Source: Intestinibaculum porci (GTDB lineage: Bacteria; Bacillota_I; Bacilli_A; Erysipelotrichales; Coprobacillaceae). Taken from it: a stretch of 64,000 nucleotides of DNA. A program made the position numbers and the translations under genes. The stretch is taken from the NCBI RefSeq assembly GCF_003925875.1, contig NZ_AP019309.1:2232001-2296000 (forward strand), written 5' to 3'. Under the pieces are notes generated by a model. The model ran no database searches. It was not told where the DNA came from and saw only the letters and a program-made list of their open reading frames with translations. Below are positions 9,754 through 18,253 of this stretch, piece after piece (the first letter of the stretch is position 1; every line of letters starts with the position of its first letter).

Positions 9754-10465
9754 GGTGTTCCTCCTTGATAGTTTCAAACATCGCTTCAACGCGATCATAA
9801 TTGGTGCGGTTTAATAAATCGAAGTCCATAAAGGCATTGAGCTTGGGCGTCAATAATATCATATGATCCTCGCGAACATAATCGACGAGCTGCTGGGCAC
9901 TTAAAAAGCTCATAATTTTCGAAATAAAGCCTTCTTTAGTTTTCACTTTTGCCCCTAAACTTTCCGAGCCGGATAAGGCATTATAGTGTTCATAAAGTTT
10001 ATGGAAGCTGATCCCCATCTTCTTCTCTTCTTCTTCACTATAAAGCGCACTGCCTTCTCTGAGGTACTGTTCTACTAAATCTTCTAATTCTTCCTCTTTC
10101 ATAAAGTCACGGGCTTTGCTGGTTTCTCCGTTCGCGTCGTAACATTCCATCAAAAAGACAAGAATAATAAACATTGCTAAGTTATACGCTTCATAGCTGG
10201 CATTACTGCCCACTAAACGGTTTTTTAATTCTGAACGGGTATAGCCGAAGGTGGTATTATCCTGCTGGGGAATAAGATAAATAGTATTCCCATATAAAGC
10301 TAAATCAAACTGCGCCGCAGCGCCTAAACGCTTGACGGCTTTCTGCACTTCTAAGTCTTCCACGTAAGCCTGATACAAAGTGCGATCATCATCGCGTTCT
10401 AACTGATGATATTTTAATAAGTAGGCATAAAGGTCAGCGGCCTTTTGAAATGTCTCTTGTGTCAT
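9746..10465 (-). CDS. jetB: Wadjet subunit JetB (MksE-like)
   Basis: The gene encodes 239 residues, mostly helical and acidic. By size and position it is the small kleisin-associated winged-helix (MukE/MksE/JetB) subunit between the JetA kleisin and JetC. Residues about 120-170 are very acidic (EEELEDLVEQYL, EEEEKK), and 185-235 look like a winged helix. Its ATG overlaps the jetA stop codon by 4 bp (ATGA), and its last codons contain the GGAGG site of jetC. Sequence identity to a named family is not obvious by eye, so the call leans on gene order. In Wadjet complexes this subunit regulates DNA loading of the SMC ring. Confidence 0.8.
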   Translation of the reverse strand: MTQETFQKAADLYAYLLKYHQLERDDDRTLYQAYVEDLEVQKAVKRLGAAAQFDLALYGNTIYLIPQQDNTTFGYTRSELKNRLVGSNASYEAYNLAMFIILVFLMECYDANGETSKARDFMKEEELEDLVEQYLREGSALYSEEEEKKMGISFHKLYEHYNALSGSESLGAKVKTKEGFISKIMSFLSAQQLVDYVREDHMILLTPKLNAFMDFDLLNRTNYDRVEAMFETIKEEHHE

Positions 10466-12045
10466 GCATCTTCCCCCTCAATTGTGATCGTTAAATCGGT
10501 ACAGCGAATTTGCTTTTCATCTTTATAGATAAAGGTGGCATCTTCTGCCCTTTTGGTAAAGTTAATCTTTTGAATATCTGACAGATGTTCTTCGTTGACA
10601 ATAGTAAGTACCATGCGGTTGAGTTCAAAGCTTAAAAACTCTTCATCAATCATCGTTGCTTCATGACGCATGGCATGAACATCAATCACATCCGCTTTTA
10701 AAAAGCTGACTAATAAACCTTTTAAAGTTTCTAAATCCGGCATAAACTTTTGTGTCATGCGAGGATGCTCCCCTAAATAATCGCTAAAAGAAGAGAGCGT
10801 GATCGTCTTTTCCTGTTTGAGATAACGCATAAAGATAAGCATCGCATCATGATAACGGCGATATTCTGCTTCTTTTTCTAAGCGCTGCGCTTCTAGAATA
10901 GCTTCTTCATCAATGTCTTCAAAAACATCACTGGTCGCTTCTTCTTTAGGTGCCAGCGTCATCTGCAGATCAAAGACTTTATTGATATTTAACATCTTAT
11001 CAATCTTCTTAAAAAGCAATGGCTTTAAAAAGAGATCAAAGTTGCCCATCGCATCAGGATCCTGAATGATCCGATCATATAAATCGGTCTTGATCTGGAA
11101 ACGTTTGACTTCTGGTGTAATCAGCTGGTTTTCTACCGCTTCCATATATAACTGATAATAACTCAAATTCTTCTTTAAAATATTCTGAATCGTTTCTAAC
11201 TCTTTCTTTAAGATCTCATCCATCTCATTTAAAGCATGAATCTTGCTGGCAATCTCCGGATCAGTCAGATCGACATCTGAAGCGAGTAAAGTCTCAGTTT
11301 TGTTTTTGATCGCCTGCCGGTGATCATTGAGCTGCTTATGGGCACTCTTCATGATCTTCTCATTATCACTAATAAGCGTCTGATAATCCTCGACGGAGTA
11401 AGCCGCCACATTCCGTTTAATACGTAATTCGGCCTGATCGAGCTTATCAATTAAAGCTAATAACTGGGCAAAGATCTGTTTGACAGTAACCAAAGCTTTT
11501 TCATAATCCTGGTTTTCAATCTGTTGCTGGAGGATCATTTCAGAAATAGGAATCTTTAAATTATCTTCCACTTCCATCGTCCCTAAAACCAGACTATAGC
11601 CATCATAAGTCATCTTATAGGCTGTTTTGCGTCCGGTATCACTGGCGATGGCATAGTTGGTAATATAAGAAACAGGAATGTCCTGATTTTCTCCTGTGGT
11701 ATAGTTATGACCAGTAAAACGCATGACCTTGCCTTCATTAGATAATACGGTATTAACGATAAAATCACTAAGGATCCGCGCATCATCAGGAATAATGTCA
11801 ATACCATAATCATTGACCATGATTTCTTCCACAAAATCACTGATATCATCTAAGCTGCAGTCCTGATCTCGTAAATTGTATTCCATAATATGAAGCAGCA
11901 CGCTAAAGACAATATTAATACGTAAATCGACATCCTCTAAGCCATAACTGCTCCAGCGGTTTTTCATAATAATATTATTGATCAGCTTGGCATAGAGTCC
12001 CACTGTTTTCATACGGCGGGGAAACTGCTGTAAATAATCTCTCAT
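10462..12045 (-). CDS. jetA: Wadjet kleisin subunit JetA (MksF-like)
   Basis: The gene encodes 527 residues. The N-terminal third is helical and hydrophobic (RINIVFSVLLHIMEYNL). The middle, about 200-300, is strongly coiled-coil with many Lys/Glu/Leu heptads. The C-terminal third (about 390-527) contains winged-helix-like segments. This layout matches the MukF/MksF/JetA kleisins that bridge the two SMC heads and carry JetB. The ATG follows the jetD stop by 9 bp with an AAGGAGAG site, and it ends in a 4-bp overlap with jetB. The family call rests on length, architecture and the adjacent unmistakable JetC and JetD. The sequence is only distantly similar to MukF. Confidence 0.82.
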   Translation of the reverse strand: MRDYLQQFPRRMKTVGLYAKLINNIIMKNRWSSYGLEDVDLRINIVFSVLLHIMEYNLRDQDCSLDDISDFVEEIMVNDYGIDIIPDDARILSDFIVNTVLSNEGKVMRFTGHNYTTGENQDIPVSYITNYAIASDTGRKTAYKMTYDGYSLVLGTMEVEDNLKIPISEMILQQQIENQDYEKALVTVKQIFAQLLALIDKLDQAELRIKRNVAAYSVEDYQTLISDNEKIMKSAHKQLNDHRQAIKNKTETLLASDVDLTDPEIASKIHALNEMDEILKKELETIQNILKKNLSYYQLYMEAVENQLITPEVKRFQIKTDLYDRIIQDPDAMGNFDLFLKPLLFKKIDKMLNINKVFDLQMTLAPKEEATSDVFEDIDEEAILEAQRLEKEAEYRRYHDAMLIFMRYLKQEKTITLSSFSDYLGEHPRMTQKFMPDLETLKGLLVSFLKADVIDVHAMRHEATMIDEEFLSFELNRMVLTIVNEEHLSDIQKINFTKRAEDATFIYKDEKQIRCTDLTITIEGEDA

Positions 12046-12054
12046 AAGCTCTCC

Positions 12055-13029
12055 TTAATAATCACTGATCGTTAAGTATTCCTGAGGCACATAACGACCA
12101 GCTGATAAAATAGCCTTCATCGCTTCGACATCCTTTTTTGAAAAATACGAAAAGAAGCGCGAAGCAATATGCTTATTCTGATCCTTCTTACTAAGCGGCA
12201 ATAATGCCACATCACTTGTTAGCATCTTTTGATAAGCGGGGACAAAAGGCCTAAGAGGATAAGGAAAACCTTTAGATAGTGTTTCATAAATAAAGATGCC
12301 TTCATAATCGAGATCCCCATAGTAATAATAGGTATTAGATGGATCACGCATATAAGGTTCACTGGCAATTTCAAAGTCTTTTAAGTTGGCAAGAATACGT
12401 TTTCCCGCCCCATAAATCAGTGTATCGATAGGCACCTCCATAATGGTGCTGCGTCCCGCTAATAAGTGCTCCCGCATGCCGCAAAATGGATCTTTATTTT
12501 CAATAATGAGTAAGGTTTGCGGATGCTTTCGCGTTTTGGCATAATAAGCAAACGGTTCGGCCGTTTTGGTGAGATGCAAATCTTCTAAGGAAATCTCGCA
12601 ATGGGCAAGAACACGTTTCCCCGCGGAGGACTTCAAATACTTTTCCTGGTGAAAGATCTGAAAACTGCGTTCATTTTCCGAAACAGCGATATTCAGTTTA
12701 TCACTATGTTTTAAAAAGAAGGTCATTAAAGCCTGGACATCCTCTCGCTCTTTTACATAAACATCTACATGATTGCGGTAGTAAGTAAATGAAAGCGGCG
12801 GCGCATAGAGATATGCTAATTCTGCCTTATAGGCAGAATAATCCTGATCTTCTTCAATCAGCCAGTATTTTAAAGCCAATGCCGGGGATTTGCCATTGCC
12901 CCGACTGCTTTTCATCGGTTTTAAAGTGCCGGCTTTTATAAGCTTATGAACATAGGCCACCTGCTCTAAATAATCTTCATGAATCACCGGCTTTAAGATT
13001 TCATCTAAGGTTATTTTCTTTTTACTCAT
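12055..13029 (-). CDS. jetD: Wadjet nuclease JetD (TOPRIM/topoisomerase VI-like)
   Basis: The gene encodes 324 residues. The N-terminal 100 residues form a winged-helix-like arm. The C-terminal TOPRIM domain shows the catalytic Glu in IIENKDPF (E177) and the metal-binding DxD in YYGDLDYEG (D239/D241), as in JetD/DUF2220 proteins related to the A subunit of topoisomerase VI. In characterised systems JetD cleaves the extruded plasmid. Here it is the first gene of the operon, unlike the jetABCD order of type I Wadjet. With a JetC of about 1490 residues, this points to a type II-like system, a tentative assignment. A minus-strand TATAAT (13056-13061) and AGAGGACC site precede the ATG. Confidence 0.9.
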   Translation of the reverse strand: MSKKKITLDEILKPVIHEDYLEQVAYVHKLIKAGTLKPMKSSRGNGKSPALALKYWLIEEDQDYSAYKAELAYLYAPPLSFTYYRNHVDVYVKEREDVQALMTFFLKHSDKLNIAVSENERSFQIFHQEKYLKSSAGKRVLAHCEISLEDLHLTKTAEPFAYYAKTRKHPQTLLIIENKDPFCGMREHLLAGRSTIMEVPIDTLIYGAGKRILANLKDFEIASEPYMRDPSNTYYYYGDLDYEGIFIYETLSKGFPYPLRPFVPAYQKMLTSDVALLPLSKKDQNKHIASRFFSYFSKKDVEAMKAILSAGRYVPQEYLTISDY

Positions 13030-13105
13030 ATAGGTCCTCTTTTCTTTGCTTATTAATTATAACGAAAACCTTTTCATAAGACTATTATTTTTCTTAAAAA
13101 ACATG

Positions 13106-13134
13106 TTGACGAATAAAGTAATCTTTAGTATACT
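13106..13134 (+). promoter_or_regulatory. tRNA-Asp promoter
   Basis: TTGACG, a 17-bp spacer and TATACT form a near-consensus vegetative promoter 20 bp before the tRNA. Confidence 0.88.
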
Positions 13135-13153
13135 AAGCATGCACCAAGGAAAT

Positions 13154-13231
13154 GGTCTGGTAGTTCAGTTGGTTTAGAATGCCGCCCTGTCACGGCGGAG
13201 GTCGCGGGTTCGAGCCCCGTTCAGACCGCCA
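13154..13231 (+). tRNA. tRNA-Asp (GTC)
   Basis: The sequence folds into a complete cloverleaf. The acceptor stem GGTCTGG pairs with TCAGACC, the anticodon stem is CCGCC/GGCGG with loop CTGTCAC, and anticodon GTC falls at 13189-13191. The T-loop is TTCGAGC, and the CCA end is encoded. It has its own promoter and terminator and is divergent from the Wadjet operon. Confidence 0.97.
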
Positions 13232-13242
13232 TTTGATGTGTA

Positions 13243-13270
13243 CAGTCTGCAAGTTGCAGACTGTTTTTTT
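13243..13270 (+). terminator. tRNA-Asp terminator
   Basis: The 8-bp perfect stem CAGTCTGC/GCAGACTG with a 5-nt loop is followed by seven T. Confidence 0.92.
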
Positions 13271-13283
13271 GCATTTAGGTATT

Positions 13284-13308
13284 TAAAAAAGACTGGTTTA
13301 CATACCAG
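13284..13308 (-). terminator. Terminator overlapping the CPBP protease stop codon
   Basis: The stem CTGGT/ACCAG with the TAA stop in its loop, followed by TCTTTTTT on the minus strand, ends the protease transcript and faces the tRNA terminator. Confidence 0.75.
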
Positions 13309-14047
13309 CCTGCAATAAGAAAAACATAGCAACGGCATTTTGTGTCATATGCGTCAATATAGAGCCATAAATACTATTGGTACTTTCATACATATAACAG
13401 AAGACTAAGCCCATAACCGTATAAGGAATCATCTGAACCATTTCACTTAAGTTTCCCGCTAAAACAGAATCCATGACATGGATAAAACCAAAAAGCAAAG
13501 CGGAAATAACATAAGCGAGCACGCGTGAGTGTTCACGAACACTGGTGAAGACGACGCCTCTAAAGATCAGCTCTTCAGTAACCGGGGCTAAAAACACAGT
13601 CATAAAGATCATCACTAAAGGATATTGTTTTGTGAGAGAATTGATCGCACTCTGATTGACACTCGTTGTCGTTGAAGTAAAAAAACGTAATAACAAGTTT
13701 CCAATTGTATTACCCAACACACACAAGATATAGCCGATCACGACGCCCGAGAAGAGTGTCACTAAGAAGTTCTTCTTAAGATCGACTGCCTGACGTTTCA
13801 GAAACTTGCGCATAATAAAGACCACCAGCAGCCACATCAGCAGATCATCAACGAGATTAACGGCGGTATTGACCGTATAGTAATTGACGCTTTTTCCTAG
13901 TGAGAGAAAAACAAATTTCACTAAAGCGCTGGAGACATAAACCGCACAGAACAAAAACGCAGGTAAGGCAATCAGATAGCCCATCGCTGTTTCGGTGCCG
14001 GAAAGTCGCCTTGTAAAATACTTTCCTCTATTCAAATATTTTTCCAT
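13298..14047 (-). CDS. CPBP (CAAX/Abi) family intramembrane metalloprotease
   Basis: The gene encodes 249 residues from the ATG at 14045-14047 (MEKYLNRGKYF). A longer reading from 14101 would start inside the terminator hairpin of the upstream gene, so I reject it; an AGGA lies before the chosen start. About six hydrophobic helices are visible. The CPBP motifs EELIFRG (motif 1) and FGFIH (motif 2, His ligand) are intact, consistent with a zinc-dependent intramembrane protease. In Firmicutes such proteins act in bacteriocin self-immunity or protein processing. No bacteriocin gene is seen nearby, so the substrate is unknown. It appears monocistronic. Confidence 0.88.
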   Translation of the reverse strand: MEKYLNRGKYFTRRLSGTETAMGYLIALPAFLFCAVYVSSALVKFVFLSLGKSVNYYTVNTAVNLVDDLLMWLLVVFIMRKFLKRQAVDLKKNFLVTLFSGVVIGYILCVLGNTIGNLLLRFFTSTTTSVNQSAINSLTKQYPLVMIFMTVFLAPVTEELIFRGVVFTSVREHSRVLAYVISALLFGFIHVMDSVLAGNLSEMVQMIPYTVMGLVFCYMYESTNSIYGSILTHMTQNAVAMFFLLQAGM

Positions 14048-14086
14048 ATTTTTTTCACATCCTATAGTGTTCATTCTAACACGAAA

Positions 14087-14112
14087 GCCTTTGTTCATCA
14101 ACGAACAAAGGC
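14087..14112 (-). terminator. Terminator after the teichoic acid polymerase pair
   Basis: A perfect 10-bp inverted repeat (GCCTTTGTTC/GAACAAAGGC, 6-nt loop) is followed by TTTCGTGTT on the minus strand. The T-tract is short, so termination may be partial. Confidence 0.7.
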
Positions 14113-14137
14113 CTTTTCATGATGTGGAAATATGTGA

Positions 14138-15268
14138 TTATGACTTTAATGAAGAAACTAAGAAATCACAGAAATCTTTCGTATAAGATCTTTTACAAGG
14201 AGCCACCATTAAATCCGCAAAGTCTTCGACTTTTTGGACATCGGCATCACGGCGATTAATCGCTGAGATTAAGGCTTTCGCAGTAAAACAGATCGGCCCG
14301 GGCATATGCGCTTTGTAATCGATATAGAAAGAGCGGCTCTTAGTGTAAACATCATAATCGAAAGCATAAAAGTAGATTGGTTTTTTTAACATGCAAGCTT
14401 CAAAGAGCACGGCACTGTAATCGGTAATAATGGCATCCGCCGCATAAAAGAATTCCAAAGAACTAAACTTTGTATCCACGATGACACGGGGATCGCTAAT
14501 CGTAAACTTAGTTAACGGATGTAATTTGATCACGAGCTCATAACGGGTAAAGTTAACCTGCTCAATAAGTGCTTCGATCGCTTCTTTGAGATGATCGTGC
14601 GTCTTTCTGAACGTTGGCGCATACACTAAGATTTCCTTATGGGTATGGCGTAAACGCGGATAAGCTGTTTCGATCTGGTTCATGATCTCTCTCGCATACG
14701 CTTTGTTGACTAATAAATCCGTTTTGGGCAAAGGATAGACTTTCATCTTACTTTTATCAACATCAAACGCTTCAGCGAAATAAGGCAGCGCGGCGACGGA
14801 TGAGGTCAACACATACGTGTAATGGCGATGCATTGACATCAGCTTGGCCATTTTCGAAGAGGAACCTTCCTGCTTATCTAAAATAGAATAGCCAAACTTT
14901 TTAAAAGCGCCTAAGGCATGCCACATTTGAATGACGACTAAGCTGTCGCGCTGTTTTAAGATGCTGATGGGAATACAGTAAGTATCAAGGATCACAGCCT
15001 TGCTGGTAGCAATATGATACATCTGATGAAACATATGGAAGATATAACCAATTTTAGAAAAGAGTCCTTGATGGATCATCTTCGCTAAGATCACATGCTT
15101 ATACTCCGGATGATCCTGAATCATTTGTTCTTTAACCATCTCAAAATCTACTGGCGTCGTGTCCATTTGCCGCGAAATATAGGTAATTTTATTTTGGACT
15201 GGCAGGCATTTCATAAAAAAGAAAATGACATTGAGAAAACCAATCCCACATTTGACGATGATTGTCAT
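14138..15268 (-). CDS. CDP-glycerol glycerophosphotransferase family protein (TagB/TagF-like)
   Basis: The gene encodes 376 residues. The N-terminal hydrophobic segment (about 5-22) may be a membrane-associating helix. The GT-B-like teichoic acid polymerase core has WHALGAFKKFG, APTFRKTH, KLHPLTK and ITDYSAVLFE, the last being the CDP-alditol-binding site. Family members transfer glycerol- or ribitol-phosphate from CDP-alditol onto a lipid-linked primer at the cytoplasmic face. It starts in a 4-bp overlap (ATGA) with the end of the similar upstream gene, so the two are co-translated. Which alditol it uses, and whether it primes or polymerises, cannot be told from sequence. Confidence 0.88.
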   Translation of the reverse strand: MTIIVKCGIGFLNVIFFFMKCLPVQNKITYISRQMDTTPVDFEMVKEQMIQDHPEYKHVILAKMIHQGLFSKIGYIFHMFHQMYHIATSKAVILDTYCIPISILKQRDSLVVIQMWHALGAFKKFGYSILDKQEGSSSKMAKLMSMHRHYTYVLTSSVAALPYFAEAFDVDKSKMKVYPLPKTDLLVNKAYAREIMNQIETAYPRLRHTHKEILVYAPTFRKTHDHLKEAIEALIEQVNFTRYELVIKLHPLTKFTISDPRVIVDTKFSSLEFFYAADAIITDYSAVLFEACMLKKPIYFYAFDYDVYTKSRSFYIDYKAHMPGPICFTAKALISAINRRDADVQKVEDFADLMVAPCKRSYTKDFCDFLVSSLKS

Positions 15269-16380
15269 AAATCCTGTCCTCCTAATAATGTATGGACAAA
15301 CCGAGTGGTCGCATGACCGTCACACGATGACATAAAGTAATCAATAAACGCTGCTTTCTTCTTTTCATCAATCGTTCCTTCACGAATCGCCGTAATCAAA
15401 TCTTCTTCATTTTTCACGACCGGGCCATAAGTATAAGACGAATAAGGATAGAAGAAATCACGTGAAGCGATATATTCTTCTAAATCATAGGCAAAGAAAA
15501 TCGTCTTAATCGGTAATAAAGCCGCTTCAAAGATGACGGAAGAATAATCCGTAATCAAAATATCTGTGACCATTAAAAGATCATTGATTTCCCGACGGCT
15601 TGAGAGATCGATAAAGAAATGCGGATCGAGAATTTCTTTCATATGATTTTGTACAAAAGGATGCATTTTAATAATGCAGACATAGTCATCCCCTAACGCT
15701 TCCTGGAGATGTTTAAAATGGATATGATCATAATCATAATAGCCATTATAAACGTTATTACCACGGAAAGTCGGCGCAAAGAGAATGACTTTTTTCCCTT
15801 TTAGAAGAGGGAATTCTTCATAAAGAGAGGCGCGGATAGCCGCTTTCTGATCGTCATGAAAGAAGACATCACTGCGGGGAATACCAATAGGTAAAATCTT
15901 CTTTGGCTTCATATGAAAAGCTAAGGCATAGTCTTTCACAATCGCTGGTGAAGAGACAATCGCATGAGAATAATTGCGATGGGTTAAGGAATAGCGATCA
16001 TCGCTATTGCCTTTACGCGCATAACCGACGGTTTTAAACGCCCCTAAAGCATGCCAGACCTGGATCAGCTGAGTCTTATGACGAAGCGGAATCGGATAAA
16101 TGATCGGGCAGAAGTCATCGACAATAATGTAATGGGAGACGGCCATTTTATAGGCTAAGAGCTTCCGATCATGAAGCTCTCCTAAGGCCGTTTCAATGAG
16201 GTAATCATCGCGAATAGCCGAGGCAATGAACTCAAAGTTCCCATCTAAGCGGCTGCGTGACTGGGAAAGGAAAAGCACCTGCCGATTCATGACTTTATGA
16301 TGCGTAGCGTAATAAATATAATAGACGATCAAATCAAGCTGCCTGAGGATCTGATAAATACGCTTTAAAAAACTGATCAT
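15265..16380 (-). CDS. CDP-glycerol glycerophosphotransferase family protein (TagB/TagF-like)
   Basis: The gene encodes 371 residues of the same family as its 3' neighbour and the 542-residue gene upstream. The shared motifs are WHALGAFKTVGYARKG, APTFRGNN, KMHPFV and ITDYSSVIFEAALL. A hydrophobic N-terminus suggests peripheral membrane location. An AAAGGAGA site lies 7 nt before the ATG. It is separated from tarJ by a terminator (16438-16466) and about 55 bp, so this pair is its own transcription unit or is reached by read-through. It is likely a teichoic acid primase or polymerase. The presence of three paralogues in the locus suggests a stepwise chain: primer, linker, polymer. Confidence 0.88.
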   Translation of the reverse strand: MISFLKRIYQILRQLDLIVYYIYYATHHKVMNRQVLFLSQSRSRLDGNFEFIASAIRDDYLIETALGELHDRKLLAYKMAVSHYIIVDDFCPIIYPIPLRHKTQLIQVWHALGAFKTVGYARKGNSDDRYSLTHRNYSHAIVSSPAIVKDYALAFHMKPKKILPIGIPRSDVFFHDDQKAAIRASLYEEFPLLKGKKVILFAPTFRGNNVYNGYYDYDHIHFKHLQEALGDDYVCIIKMHPFVQNHMKEILDPHFFIDLSSRREINDLLMVTDILITDYSSVIFEAALLPIKTIFFAYDLEEYIASRDFFYPYSSYTYGPVVKNEEDLITAIREGTIDEKKKAAFIDYFMSSCDGHATTRFVHTLLGGQDL

Positions 16381-16437
16381 GGCAATCTCCTTTCTACCTG
16401 CCTTCTAGTTTAATACATTTATCCTTTCTTTGTCCAT

Positions 16438-16466
16438 GAAAAAAGATTGAGAAGTTCCCAATCTTT
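16438..16466 (-). terminator. Terminator after tarJ
   Basis: The stem AAAGATTG/CAATCTTT with a 9-nt loop runs into TTTTC on the minus strand, directly after the tarJ stop codon. Confidence 0.75.
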
Positions 16467-17482
16467 TAGATTTCCCATTTCATAACAGTCTTGAAATCAT
16501 TATTGACATCATCTTCGAAAGCACGAATCATATCATCAATGGAATGAACGTAGACCATTTCTGAGACGATGGTTGATAAATATTCACGCACATCATCATT
16601 TTCTGACATTAAATCAACGCATTTTTTGAAATCGTCATAGTTAGAACGTGAGTTACCAAGTAATGTTAACCCTTTTTCTAAGACCATCCGCGTATTAATA
16701 GGGACTGGTTTTTCTGAAACCCCCATCAGGTTAATGGTTCCCTGTGGTTTGATATAATCAATGATCTGGTTAATCGCTGCTTCAGAGCCGCGGCCACCGA
16801 CACATTCGAAGGCATGATCAATGACTAAGTCATCAGGAATGTCATCAACTAAGAAGGTCTTGTCCGCAAATGAGAAATAATCATTCTTATGTTCCTGAAC
16901 CCCGAAAACATAAAGCTTAGCATTCGGGAATTTCTTACGTAAGATTAAGGCCGTAACGAAACCTACGTTGCCATTGCCCCAAATTCCGATCGTATCACGA
17001 TTTTCATTGGCATGGGCATCAAAGTTTTCCACGGCATTCATGCCAACAGAACATAATTCTAATAAGACGGCTACGCTTGGATCATAATCAAATGGAATGA
17101 TGAGATCACGACGCATCGAAACAACGTTCTGCATAAAACCATCAAAGCCTGACGCTCTAAATTTTGAGGAACGCAGATAGTTTTCTTTGATGACAGGATC
17201 TTTTTCATAAGGCGTATTAGGCACCATAACAACCTGAGTGCCAACTTTGTATTCTCCTTTTGGGTCATAAACAACTTCTCCAACCGCTTCATGAATTAAA
17301 GCCATTGGTAATTTCTGTTTCATGACGACTTCCCCACGTGAACCGGTATAGTAGCGTTCATCCGCTGCACAGATGGAAAGATATGTTGGTCTGATAATAA
17401 CTCTTTCTTCATCAATGTTTAAATCAACGAAATCGGCACGAATCGATTTAGGGGCAATAAGACGGTAAACTGTATTAATCAT
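16466..17482 (-). CDS. tarJ: Ribitol-5-phosphate (ribulose-5-phosphate) reductase TarJ
   Basis: The gene encodes 338 residues, a medium-chain alcohol dehydrogenase. The N-terminal half keeps the zinc-site pattern (SICAADERYY, IHEAVGEV, LLELCSVGMNA). The C-terminal Rossmann fold has GIWGNGNVGFVTA. TarJ reduces ribulose-5-phosphate to ribitol-5-phosphate with NADPH, and TarI then activates the product. Its ATG shares one base with the tarI stop (TAATG). This pairing argues for TarJ over a general alcohol dehydrogenase and for ribitol-phosphate polymers in the wall. The chain is of normal family length, and a terminator follows. Confidence 0.9.
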   Translation of the reverse strand: MINTVYRLIAPKSIRADFVDLNIDEERVIIRPTYLSICAADERYYTGSRGEVVMKQKLPMALIHEAVGEVVYDPKGEYKVGTQVVMVPNTPYEKDPVIKENYLRSSKFRASGFDGFMQNVVSMRRDLIIPFDYDPSVAVLLELCSVGMNAVENFDAHANENRDTIGIWGNGNVGFVTALILRKKFPNAKLYVFGVQEHKNDYFSFADKTFLVDDIPDDLVIDHAFECVGGRGSEAAINQIIDYIKPQGTINLMGVSEKPVPINTRMVLEKGLTLLGNSRSNYDDFKKCVDLMSENDDVREYLSTIVSEMVYVHSIDDMIRAFEDDVNNDFKTVMKWEI

Positions 17483-18192
17483 TAGATATTCTGTCTTTCT
17501 ACCAGACCATTAGCGACTTTTAAATCATATTGGGTAGTAATTTTCATATTATAACTTTCCCCACGAACTAAATGCACATCAGTGCCTTTCATAACTAAGG
17601 CTTTGCAGGCATCGGTTAAGATTTCTTTTTCATCTTCAGTCAAAGATTCAAAGAAGCTCTTTAATAATTTAATATTGAAAGACTGTGGTGTCTGACCCTG
17701 ATACATTTCACTGCGGACAGGAATGTCAGTAATGATTTTCCCATCTTTAGAATGCACGATGGTATCGAATGCTTCGACAACCGTATCAGTTGCGCCATAT
17801 TTTAAAGCCCCTTCAATATTATCATCGATAATCCGCTGGGTTAAGAATGGACGCACGGCATCATGGGTTAAGATGACATCATCATCGTTTAAGCCATAGT
17901 TATCTTCAATATATTTGATCCCATTCATAATGGTATCATTACGTGAAGCTCCGCCTGCAACAACGACGATTTTATCACGATTGGCAATATACTTCTTTAA
18001 CGTATCGTTGGTATACGCCATCCATTTCTTAGGTGTACAGATGAGAATCTTTTCGACTTTTGTATTTAATAAAAACTGTTCAACAGTATGAATAAAGATT
18101 GGTTTATCTCCTAACATTAAAAACTGCTTTGGCATAGCTGTGTTACCCATACGAGTTCCTTTGCCGCCGGCAAGTATTTCTGCATAAATCAT
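17482..18192 (-). CDS. tarI: D-ribitol-5-phosphate cytidylyltransferase TarI
   Basis: The gene encodes 236 residues from the ATG at 18190-18192 ([10 protein letters not shown]), with AAGGAGGA 8 nt upstream; a 14-residue extension starts before that site. The IspD/TarI fold shows the nucleotide-binding [11 protein letters not shown], the CTP-site GGASRNDTI, and HDAVRPFLT. It should make CDP-ribitol from ribitol-5-phosphate and CTP. IspD (methylerythritol pathway) has the same fold; the tarJ neighbour makes TarI far more likely. It is followed without a gap by tarJ. Confidence 0.9.
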   Translation of the reverse strand: MIYAEILAGGKGTRMGNTAMPKQFLMLGDKPIFIHTVEQFLLNTKVEKILICTPKKWMAYTNDTLKKYIANRDKIVVVAGGASRNDTIMNGIKYIEDNYGLNDDDVILTHDAVRPFLTQRIIDDNIEGALKYGATDTVVEAFDTIVHSKDGKIITDIPVRSEMYQGQTPQSFNIKLLKSFFESLTEDEKEILTDACKALVMKGTDVHLVRGESYNMKITTQYDLKVANGLVERQNI

Positions 18193-18253
18193 TGTATACT
18201 TCCTCCTTGAAAAGACATTTGTACAATAGCACACTTTTCCCTATTCGACAACC

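Noticed and set aside
13154-13231. tRNA-Asp as an integration site for the Wadjet genes
   Set aside because: The operon lies on the 5' side of the tRNA, there is no integrase, and no repeat of the tRNA 3' end is seen within it.
14048-14101. Longer N-terminus for the CPBP protease (18 more residues)
   Set aside because: The upstream ATG lies in the loop of the preceding terminator hairpin, so it is unlikely to be translated.
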